DNA of 8,349 nucleotides from Flavobacteriales bacterium UBA1820 (GTDB lineage: Bacteria; Bacteroidota; Bacteroidia; Flavobacteriales; UBA1820): contig DCEW01000068.1 in assembly GCA_002314265.1 (NCBI GenBank), positions 58,355 to 66,703 on the forward strand, given 5' to 3'. This document shows, one piece after another, positions 1-5,047 of the stretch; the stretch's first letter is position 1; each line of letters opens with the position of its first letter. The notes under the pieces are model-generated. The model was not told the origin of the DNA, ran no database searches, and saw only the letters and a program-made list of their open reading frames with translations. Position numbers and translations under genes: made by a program.

Positions 1-1278
1 CTCGTCGTGGTGAGCGCCGATGGCGTTGCACACCTCCGGTTGTTCGCCGTATTTCTCCGCCCATTCCATGCCCAGGATAGCGTGCGGGGTTTCGGATTCG
101 GTATCGGGCACCTTGCCGATGTCGTGCAGCAAGCCGGCACGTTTGGCCAGTTTGGCGTTCAGACCCAACTCGGCCGCCATCGTAGCCGCCAGATTGGCCA
201 CTTCGCGGGAGTGTTGGAGCAGGTTTTGTCCGTAGGAGGAGCGGTACTTCATCCGTCCGATGACCTTGATCAGTTCCGGATGCAGCCCGTGGATGCCCAA
301 GTCGATGGCCGTACGTTTTCCCGTGGAGATGATCTCGTCTTCGATCTGCTTGCGGGTCTTGGCCACCACTTCCTCGATGCGGGCCGGGTGGATGCGTCCG
401 TCGGTAACCAGTTTGTGGAGCGAGAGCCGGGCGATCTCACGGCGCACCGGGTCGAAGCAGGAAAGGATGATGGCCTCCGGAGTGTCGTCCACGATGATCT
501 CTACGCCGGTAGCGGCTTCCAAGGCGCGGATGTTGCGGCCTTCACGACCGATGATGCGGCCCTTGATGTCGTCCGATTCGATGTTGAAGGTCGAGACGCT
601 GTTTTCGATGGCGTCTTCCGTAGCCGTACGCTGGATGGTTTGGATGACGATCTTCTTGGCTTCGTTTTTGGCCGTGAGTTTGGCCTCCTCGATGGTCTCC
701 TGAATGTGTTGGATGGCGTTGGCGCGCGCTTCTTCCTTCAGTGAATCGAACAGTTCCTCTTTGGCTTTTTCGGCCGAGTAGCCCGAGATCTCTTCCAGTT
801 TTTCTACCTGGATGTTGTGCAGGCGTTCGAGTTCTTCGTTGCGCCGGGTGAGTTTTTCGGAGAGTTTTTCGTTGTCCGCCAGCTTGGAGTCCAGTTGCCG
901 TTCTTTCTTCTTCTGTTCCTCGATCATTTGGGACAGGCGGGCTTCCTTTTGGGTAGTGCGCTGCTCGGCTTCGGCTATCTTGCGGTTTTTCTGGTTGATG
1001 ATTTTTTCGTGTTCGGCCTTGAGTTCGATGAATTTCTCCTTGGCCTGGAGGATCTTGTCTTTTTTGATGGATTCGGCTTCCACCCGGGCTTCCTTGACGA
1101 TCGAATCGGCCTCCTTGCGGGCGTCGCTGACTACCTTGGCCGTTTCACGCATCAGACGTCGGCGGTTGAAAAACGATACGGCAGCCACGGCGGCCGCTCC
1201 GACGATAACTCCTCCCAATGAAAACAGCAGCCAGTGCGACGTGGTTCCTGCGATAGAGTATAAAATCCAGTGTGTCAT
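1..1278 (-). CDS. rny: Ribonuclease Y, 3' end beyond the left edge
   Basis: RNase Y is a membrane-anchored endoribonuclease that starts turnover of many mRNAs. The window holds 426 codons in frame from the ATG at 1278 to the left edge. The family is usually about 510-520 residues, so roughly 90 C-terminal residues are missing. In order, I see one hydrophobic N-terminal segment (about residues 13-37), a long charged coiled coil rich in E, K, A and R (about 45-190), and a KH domain with GRIIGREG at 240-247. An HD domain follows, with H356, the LLHDIGK motif (H385, D386) and the AIGAHHDE motif (H423, H424, D425), which are the expected metal ligands. No Shine-Dalgarno sequence precedes the ATG, as is common in Bacteroidetes. 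The gene begins 16 nt after the U-tract of the 6S-like RNA, so it is probably expressed from the zapA transcript. Identity is very secure. Confidence 0.96.
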   Translation of the reverse strand, partial: MTHWILYSIAGTTSHWLLFSLGGVIVGAAAVAAVSFFNRRRLMRETAKVVSDARKEADSIVKEARVEAESIKKDKILQAKEKFIELKAEHEKIINQKNRKIAEAEQRTTQKEARLSQMIEEQKKKERQLDSKLADNEKLSEKLTRRNEELERLHNIQVEKLEEISGYSAEKAKEELFDSLKEEARANAIQHIQETIEEAKLTAKNEAKKIVIQTIQRTATEDAIENSVSTFNIESDDIKGRIIGREGRNIRALEAATGVEIIVDDTPEAIILSCFDPVRREIARLSLHKLVTDGRIHPARIEEVVAKTRKQIEDEIISTGKRTAIDLGIHGLHPELIKVIGRMKYRSSYGQNLLQHSREVANLAATMAAELGLNAKLAKRAGLLHDIGKVPDTESETPHAILGMEWAEKYGEQPEVCNAIGAHHDE

Positions 1279-1294
1279 GTTGTTGTAATGATAT

Positions 1295-1500
1295 AAAAAA
1301 CCTGCATAAGTTCTGTGGAGTTTGTGAAAGTAAATTCTGGAAAGTCCAGGTTTCGAAACCGTGTAGATGTTCAGAGCTATGCTGCCTGTCCCTGCGGGGC
1401 AGAACCGTTGCCGGGGCACTCCCTCTTAGCATCTCCAACCTGTTTCATGAACGAAACAATGTGTTGAATTTACTCAAATAACTTAGAACCTATGCAGGAA
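1295..1500 (-). ncRNA. ssrS: 6S-like RNA (ssrS) between zapA and rny
   Basis: 6S RNA is a rod-shaped regulator that binds the RNA polymerase holoenzyme by mimicking an open promoter. This region has no good coding frame but folds as a long rod on the minus strand. A 14-bp closing helix pairs 1485-1498 with 1301-1314, with one G·U. A second helix pairs GUAAAUUC with GAAUUUAC, flanked by UUUG/CAAA. A large central open region follows, containing the local hairpins GUUUC-N6-GAAAC, the self-complementary GGUUUCGAAACC, and CUGGA-CUU-UCCAG. The apical arm is closed by AGAUG/CAUCU and tipped by CUGC-CCC-GCAG. Six U residues (1295-1300) follow the closing helix and would end the transcript. The length of about 200 nt, the rod with central bubble, and the position beside zapA (as ssrS in enterobacteria) all support 6S. 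I see no clear promoter of its own, so it may be processed from the zapA transcript. The assignment rests on structure and synteny, not on a covariance-model score. Confidence 0.78.
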
Positions 1501-1526
1501 TATCGTTTGTACTGTTTGTTATTCCT

Positions 1527-1862
1527 TTATTCTTTTTCGATATATTCGTTTATCCGTTTGACTTCCTCGCCCAATTCGCCTTCGAGTCCCCTCAAGGCTT
1601 TTTCTATATCGTTTTCCCGCGACTGATGGGCAGCGGAAAGTTTGCTCAGATTGACAGCCAGTTGCAGAGCCACCATGGCAAGCGAATTGACACGGGTGAT
1701 GCCTTTTTGCACGCTTTCCAGCTCGCGGATGGCATCGTTGACTCTTTTGGCCGAACGACGGATGATTTCCTCTTCGTCCGATTGGTGTTCGTTTCTCGGG
1801 ATCAGGATCGCGTACTTTTCGTCGGCGATGAAAACGTTTATTTTCAGATTTTCTTCTGCCAT
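1527..1862 (-). CDS. zapA: Cell division protein ZapA
   Basis: ZapA binds FtsZ, bundles its filaments and stabilises the Z ring. The chosen product is 111 residues, close to the usual family size of about 100-110. An N-terminal beta-rich part (residues 5-23, LKINVFIADEKYAILIPR) is followed by a helix with the typical EEIIRRSAKRVNDAI pattern (31-45). Then come the conserved SLAMVALQLAVNLSKL helix (60-75) and a charged coiled-coil tail to residue 111. I chose the ATG at 1862 because it places the first strand four residues after the start, as in other ZapA proteins. An in-frame ATG at 1904 would add 14 residues (MRSELPGTEDSATE) that fit no domain. An AGGAGG lies upstream of that start, but 14 nt away, which is long. 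The gene lies 67 nt after the coiled-coil gene and probably shares its promoter at 2257-2288. Confidence 0.9.
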   Translation of the reverse strand: MAEENLKINVFIADEKYAILIPRNEHQSDEEEIIRRSAKRVNDAIRELESVQKGITRVNSLAMVALQLAVNLSKLSAAHQSRENDIEKALRGLEGELGEEVKRINEYIEKE

Positions 1863-1929
1863 TTCCGTTGCGCTGTCCTCGGTTCCCGGTAGTTCCGACC
1901 GCATGGGGCGGCGCGTTGCCTCCTGTTTT

Positions 1930-2229
1930 TCAAGCCTTTCCTTGTCCGGATATCAACGCGACGCTTTTGTCGATATCGCGGATCAGGCGGGCTATCTGTT
2001 GGCGAAGGGCATCGGTATTCGAGCATTCCCGAGCACCCGAAGCCAGTTTTGCAACGCGCAACTCCTCCTCTTTCTCTTTCAAAGATTCACTCAAACGTTC
2101 GTTCTCGGCCCTCAGGGCATTGAATTCCTGCTTAAGTTTGCGGTTTTCGTAGCGGAGGTACTCGGAATGTTCCCGAAGGATCCCGGCGGCTTGTTTGAGC
2201 CTCTCAATGATTTCGAGATTCGTATCCAT
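1930..2229 (-). CDS. Short coiled-coil protein upstream of zapA (ZapB/ZauP-like role suspected)
   Basis: This 99-residue cytoplasmic protein has no signal peptide or membrane segment. Residues 5-62 form a continuous heptad-rich coiled coil dense in E, K, L and R. After a short break (ASGARECSNT, about 63-72) comes a second helix, LRQQIARLIRDIDKSVALI (75-93), and a short flexible end. The start at 2229 has a good ribosome site, AGGAGAG. An alternative in-frame ATG at 2259 lies inside the promoter -7 box and can be ruled out. Small coiled-coil genes next to zapA are known in proteobacteria (for example ZauP, which works with ZapA), and some carry a similar C-terminal helix. I therefore infer a ZapA partner at the division site. 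I do not recognise a named family, and sequence similarity to ZapB or ZauP is not demonstrated here. Confidence 0.82.
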   Translation of the reverse strand: MDTNLEIIERLKQAAGILREHSEYLRYENRKLKQEFNALRAENERLSESLKEKEEELRVAKLASGARECSNTDALRQQIARLIRDIDKSVALISGQGKA

Positions 2230-2256
2230 AGCCTCTCCTGCTACAAACTCCCAGCA

Positions 2257-2288
2257 CAAAAGTAGGTTTATCCTGCCGGATAAACAAA
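2257..2288 (-). promoter_or_regulatory. Promoter of the coiled-coil/zapA/6S/rny unit
   Basis: On the minus strand, TTTG (2285-2288) and TACTTTTG (2257-2264) match the Bacteroidetes -33 TTTG and -7 TAnnTTTG elements, with 20 nt between them. Initiation would fall near 2250, giving a leader of about 20 nt before the ATG at 2229. The 20-nt spacer is almost entirely an inverted repeat (see the separate entry), which is unusual for a plain housekeeping promoter. Confidence 0.7.
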
Positions 2289-2298
2289 TTTTTTGTTT
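2266..2298. repeat. Two overlapping inverted repeats inside a promoter
   Basis: The first inverted repeat has 8-bp arms, gtttatcc (2266-2273) and ggataaac (2278-2285), around a 4-bp spacer. It fills the gap between the -33 and -7 elements. The second has 7-bp arms, aaacaaa (2282-2288) and tttgttt (2292-2298), around 3 bp, and covers the -33 TTTG. The two share four bases. The position suggests an operator. On the minus strand neither is followed by a U-tract, so a terminator for the preceding lipoprotein gene is less likely. The second repeat is AT-rich and could be chance. Confidence 0.5.
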
Positions 2299-2347
2299 CC
2301 TTTTTTATTCGGAATCGAAGAAAAACGCGTCAAAAAGAGGGAAAATG

Positions 2348-3019
2348 TCAAAAATCCAAAGGCACGACCCCATAGAGGTTTACCCGATATACCACGCACG
2401 TGTTCGGGGGGACGACCGGGGAGGTTTTGCCCTCCTGACCGAAAGCAAGGGGCGAGGGGAGGATCATCCAGGCTTCACCCGGGGAAAGATAATTGCCGGC
2501 CTGTTCCGGATCGACGATCCCGGTTTTCATGGCCTGCAACCCGGTGCGAAGACCTTCGATAACGCCGGAAACCCACACCGGATAAGGTTCCGGATCGTCC
2601 CACGTCGAGTCGAATTCCTGCATCGTTTCCAGGTAATAACCCCGGTAGCGGATCAGTACTTTGTCCGTTGACGTAGGGGTGTCTCCCGCCCCCTCTTTGA
2701 GCGAAACGAGGTAGATGTCGCCTTGTGCTTTTGCCGTATCAGACAGCACGACATAGCCTTCGGGCAAGGTCGGCCCTTGATCGCCCTCATCGGTTTCATC
2801 GGCCGTGGCCGGGACCTCCGACAGGGGAACGATCTCTCCGGCAGGAGTCAAACAATGTTCGTCGAGGAATTGAGCGATCTTTTTCTGGTCGATCTGGAGT
2901 TGTCGGACGGCGTTGTCGATGTTTTTTCCGCACGAGACAGCCGCCAAAAGAACAACTCCCGCCAAAAAAGCGGGAGCGATTCTGCGGGTGATGAGCCGAA
3001 GGTTATCGCGCAGCGACAT
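2348..3019 (-). CDS. FKBP-type peptidyl-prolyl isomerase lipoprotein (second of a pair)
   Basis: This is a 223-residue predicted lipoprotein. A basic N-terminus and hydrophobic stretch (about 14-28) lead to the lipobox LAAVSC with C30. A linker with a helical part (33-55) and an acidic low-complexity stretch (70-82) follows, then an FKBP domain from about 100 to the end. Residues matching the FKBP12 active site are Y125 (RYRG), F136-D137 (EFDS), V153-I154 and Y211. The family Trp at the pocket floor is Leu (L157), and the usual AYG is AFG (F193). VVPPNT (202-207) matches the IPPNA motif. It should fold proteins in the periplasm or at the outer membrane, like GldI-type isomerases of Bacteroidetes. 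The start lies 6 nt after the stop of the upstream FKBP-like gene, so the two are surely cotranscribed. Isomerase activity looks possible but is not certain. Confidence 0.87.
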   Translation of the reverse strand: MSLRDNLRLITRRIAPAFLAGVVLLAAVSCGKNIDNAVRQLQIDQKKIAQFLDEHCLTPAGEIVPLSEVPATADETDEGDQGPTLPEGYVVLSDTAKAQGDIYLVSLKEGAGDTPTSTDKVLIRYRGYYLETMQEFDSTWDDPEPYPVWVSGVIEGLRTGLQAMKTGIVDPEQAGNYLSPGEAWMILPSPLAFGQEGKTSPVVPPNTCVVYRVNLYGVVPLDF

Positions 3020-3025
3020 AAAACC

Positions 3026-3865
3026 TTATTTTTCGTTCTCTTTTACCGTTTTTCCGGCCGGAGGCAGGTTCATCCACATGGTGGTTTCCTTGCCCAAGGG
3101 CATTACGACCGCTTCTTCGGAGGTGCTCCCGGGATAGTCGGCGATGGACAGCAAGTCCACCTTGTATATCAGTACCGAATAGGGCGGTACGTCGGTGGCC
3201 AATGTATTTCCATAACCTACCTGAGAGGGAATGAAGATCCAGCCCTGTCCGTTGTCCTGCCAGGTGGTTTGCTCGTAGGGAGGGTCTTGCGTGCCGTCTT
3301 CGTTCGGTTCGGGAGTCACCATCTCCGTAACCAAGTGCCCCATCTCAAAATACTTCATGCCCAGACGGAATCCCACGATGTTGTCCTGATACAGGTAAAT
3401 GGTTACACCGAACGGGTTGATGGTGAACTGTTTGTCGTTGAGCAGGGTGCCGGTGTAGGTTACCAGCACTGCGGAGGAATCGGCCGGGCGTTTTTGCGAG
3501 TATCCCCGTTTGTTGACATATACCCATACGCCAGCCGGTACCGGAACGGTATCTCCGGCCGAGGTAACCAGTTTGACGTGGGTGGTATCCTCGAATACAT
3601 GGCCGACCAAGTCTTCGTAAGGGGTGTTCTCGGTCAGCGGCTCGGTGCGGCGCGTGTTCCACAGGCTGTTCGGATCGGACAGATCGACTTCGACCATTTC
3701 GGGGCCGTACTCGCCATCGATCACCTTGTGGGTGCGGAGAAACAGTTCGATGCCTTCCGAATCGATCGCATCGACCAGATAATAGGTTTCGTCCGTAGTG
3801 TTTTCCTTCAGGCAAGCGCTGAATCCCAGGGCCGCACAAAACAAAACGAGGGTTCTTTTCAGCAT
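3026..3865 (-). CDS. FKBP-like lipoprotein with altered active site (first of a pair)
   Basis: This is a 279-residue predicted lipoprotein. The signal peptide MLKRTLVLFCAALGFSAC ends in a lipobox with C18. An N-terminal region of about 110 residues has no motif I recognise. The FKBP-like domain spans about 112-241: Y137 in VTYTG, F147 where FKBP12 has Phe-Asp (the Asp is T148), GF at 165-166 for the usual GW, VGYG at 216-219, and VPPYSVLIYKVDL at 226-238. A 38-residue tail follows, ending in KTVKENEK. The Asp-to-Thr change and an insertion of about 20 residues (about 184-205) suggest reduced or specialised isomerase activity. I chose the ATG at 3865 because the signal peptide starts there. 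An upstream in-frame ATG at 3925 lies ahead of the promoter. The family resembles the FKBP-fold lipoproteins (GldI and DUF4827-like) common in Bacteroidetes. Confidence 0.85.
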   Translation of the reverse strand: MLKRTLVLFCAALGFSACLKENTTDETYYLVDAIDSEGIELFLRTHKVIDGEYGPEMVEVDLSDPNSLWNTRRTEPLTENTPYEDLVGHVFEDTTHVKLVTSAGDTVPVPAGVWVYVNKRGYSQKRPADSSAVLVTYTGTLLNDKQFTINPFGVTIYLYQDNIVGFRLGMKYFEMGHLVTEMVTPEPNEDGTQDPPYEQTTWQDNGQGWIFIPSQVGYGNTLATDVPPYSVLIYKVDLLSIADYPGSTSEEAVVMPLGKETTMWMNLPPAGKTVKENEK

Positions 3866-3891
3866 AATATGTTGTATCCGTTTGAGCGATG

Positions 3892-3899
3892 CAATTTTA
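3892..3899 (-). promoter_or_regulatory. Possible -7 box of the FKBP lipoprotein pair
   Basis: TAAAATTG on the minus strand differs from TAnnTTTG at one base and lies 26 nt before the ATG at 3865. This is almost the same distance as in the coiled-coil gene and obgE promoters. A GTTG lies 23 nt upstream as a poor -33 element. A run of seven T residues separates it from yqeY, but there is no hairpin that would make a convincing yqeY terminator. Confidence 0.42.
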
Positions 3900-3986
3900 G
3901 GCAATATCCCCCAATAAAAAAACAACTTTAAGATATTATAGGCCTTCGGTTGCGGTCGCGGATGTTTTTTAACGTTTTTTTTGCGT

Positions 3987-4436
3987 TTACCGGGCCAGCA
4001 GGCGTTTTACCGTTTCGGCGATGGCACGACCGTCGGCTTTTCCGGCCAAAGCTTTGGAGGCCACTCCCATCACTTTGCCCATTTCGGCCGGCGAACTGGC
4101 TCCTGTCTGGGCGATGATGGCCGCTACTTCGGCTTCGAGTTCCTCTGCCGAGAGCTGTTTGGGCAGGTAAGCCTCGATGACGGCAGCCTGTGCCAATTCG
4201 GCTTCGGCCAAGTCGGCACGGTTTTGCTGGGTGTAGATCTCGGCCGATTCCTTGCGTTGTTTTACCAGTTTTTGCAGCAGTTTCATTTCGGCAGCTTGGT
4301 CCAGTTCACCTTTTGCGCCGGAGGTCTTCTCCAGCAGGATAGCCGATTTGATAGCGCGGAGGGATTCCAGAGCGACTTTGTCGTGCGATTTCATCGCCTG
4401 TTTGATCCCGTCCATGATTTTCTCTTCCAGGTTCAT
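3987..4436 (-). CDS. yqeY: GatB/YqeY domain protein
   Basis: This 149-residue soluble protein has the normal length for stand-alone YqeY proteins. Family signatures seen are LRAIKSAI (26-33), KQRKESAEIY (59-68), the YLPKQLS turn (90-96), MGKVMG (119-124) and the GKADGRAI segment (132-139), in a mostly helical, Glu/Ala/Lys-rich chain. The domain is related to the C-terminal tail of GatB, the tRNA-binding part of the Asp/Glu-tRNA amidotransferase. A tRNA-related role is therefore often assumed, but the cellular function is not settled. The ATG at 4436 has an A-rich leader (AAAAAGATACACC) and no Shine-Dalgarno sequence. It is transcribed from its own promoter at about 4521-4528. The downstream lipoprotein genes have a candidate promoter of their own. 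Confidence 0.93.
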   Translation of the reverse strand: MNLEEKIMDGIKQAMKSHDKVALESLRAIKSAILLEKTSGAKGELDQAAEMKLLQKLVKQRKESAEIYTQQNRADLAEAELAQAAVIEAYLPKQLSAEELEAEVAAIIAQTGASSPAEMGKVMGVASKALAGKADGRAIAETVKRLLAR

Positions 4437-4520
4437 GGTGTATCTTTTTGTGTTTGTGTTCTACGTCTGTTCCCGGTCCGAAGCCGTTTTTTCCGGACGG
4501 CGGAAACGAAAAAGATCGAA

Positions 4521-4555
4521 CAAAGGTAATAAAAATAGCGAAAGGCGAGTGCAAA
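4521..4555 (-). promoter_or_regulatory. Promoter of yqeY
   Basis: TACCTTTG (4521-4528, minus strand) is a perfect TAnnTTTG -7 box. A TTTG at 4552-4555 is 23 nt upstream, slightly farther than usual for the -33 element. The predicted leader is about 75 nt and contains a possible small hairpin (4476-4480 with 4494-4498). The 84-bp repeats begin 12 bp upstream of the -33 element. Confidence 0.55.
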
Positions 4556-4566
4556 GCCCCGGAGGA

Positions 4567-4734
4567 AAACGAAGTTTTCGCACGGGGTCTTTGCCGAGCC
4601 GCCTCCTATTTTATCCAAAAATAGGGGAAGGCGAGCACCGTGGCAAAAGGAAACGAAGTTTTCGCACGGGGTCTTTGCCGAGCCGCCTCCTGTTTTATCC
4701 AAAAATAGGGGAAGGCGAGCACCGTGGCAAGAGG
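4567..4734. repeat. Two tandem copies of an 84-bp palindromic repeat
   Basis: Copy 1 spans 4567-4650 and copy 2 spans 4651-4734. They abut and differ at only two bases (4608 a versus 4692 g; 4647 a versus 4731 g). Each unit is a large imperfect palindrome. Outer arms ctttgcc (4589-4595) and ggcaaaag (4642-4649) enclose an apical stem cctatttt (4605-4612)/aaaatagg (4618-4625) with a 5-base loop. A further short hairpin, cgaa-gtt-ttcg, lies at the start of each unit. A degenerate piece (ggcgag plus a diverged tail) precedes copy 1 at about 4543-4566. The unit is 28 codons long, so frames stay open through it on both strands, but nothing suggests protein. It resembles an interspersed palindromic or MITE-like intergenic element. 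I see no transposase or clear target duplication. Confidence 0.85.
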
Positions 4735-4762
4735 AAAACGGGAAAGTCCGGGGCATTTCGTT

Positions 4763-4806
4763 CTCAAAAAAAGCAGCGGGACGATTGTCCCGCTGTTTTT
4801 TTTGAG
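4763..4806. terminator. Strong bidirectional intrinsic terminator
   Basis: A perfect 9-bp GC-rich stem, cagcgggac (4774-4782)/gtcccgctg (4787-4795), with a 4-base loop is flanked by seven A residues on one side and eight T residues on the other. With the A/T pairs and the outer ctc/gag, the near-perfect palindrome reaches about 20 bp per arm. It lies just after the stop codon at 4814 and should end the MATE/77-residue transcript on the minus strand. The symmetry would also stop plus-strand transcription. Confidence 0.92.
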
Positions 4807-4813
4807 GGTAGTA

Positions 4814-5047
4814 TCAGAGGCTCTTTTCGATGCGCTCCACTTCGCGGTCGTAAAATTCGGCTGCTGCGACGAACAAACGCTCGGCTTCGTCGGCCAGTTC
4901 GGCCGGGTCTTCCTCGCTCACGTCGTCCAGCCACTCCACATCTTCGCTCGAAAGGTCGATGATAAAGCGGGGGTATTGGGTGTGGATGACAAAGATCGCG
5001 TCTTCGCAGTCGGTGTTGTCTCCCAGGAGAAATTCAGGTAAGTTCAT
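4814..5047 (-). CDS. Small acidic protein of unknown function, coupled to the MATE gene
   Basis: This is a 77-residue soluble protein with 23 Asp/Glu and 5 Arg/Lys. The first half has a compact, probably beta-rich look: FLLGDNTDCEDAIFVIHT (6-23), then YPRFIIDL (25-32) and EDVEWLDD (35-42). The second half is a helix (about 47-76) rich in A, E and R. There is no signal peptide, membrane segment or metal-binding cluster. Its ATG overlaps the MATE stop codon in an ATGA, so translation is probably coupled. The terminator at 4763-4806 ends the unit. The sequence looks like a conserved Bacteroidales hypothetical protein, but I cannot name a domain. A regulatory or assembly role toward the transporter is only suggested by the coupling. 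Confidence 0.83.
   Translation of the reverse strand: MNLPEFLLGDNTDCEDAIFVIHTQYPRFIIDLSSEDVEWLDDVSEEDPAELADEAERLFVAAAEFYDREVERIEKSL

Noticed and set aside
1145..1438. A 97-codon open frame on the minus strand across the 6S-like RNA and the rny start.
   Set aside because: It overlaps rny out of frame and covers the highly structured RNA. The composition is not protein-like.
1295..1500. SRP RNA, tmRNA or a riboswitch as the identity of the structured RNA.
   Set aside because: No SRP tetraloop/GGAAG-type motif, no tRNA-like ends or tag reading frame, and a 14-bp closing rod with central bubble and zapA synteny fits 6S better.
2723..3931. A 402-codon open frame on the plus strand opposite the FKBP lipoproteins.
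   Set aside because: It is antisense to two genes with signal peptides and FKBP motifs, and shows no motif of its own.
3926..3986. A possible terminator after yqeY in the A/T-rich tract.
   Set aside because: Runs of A and T are present, but no GC-containing stem precedes a U-tract on the minus strand.
4433..4756. Open frames on both strands across the 84-bp repeats, giving a repeated 28-residue peptide.
   Set aside because: The repeat length is divisible by three, so open frames persist by chance. The palindromic structure and lack of a leader argue for a non-coding element.
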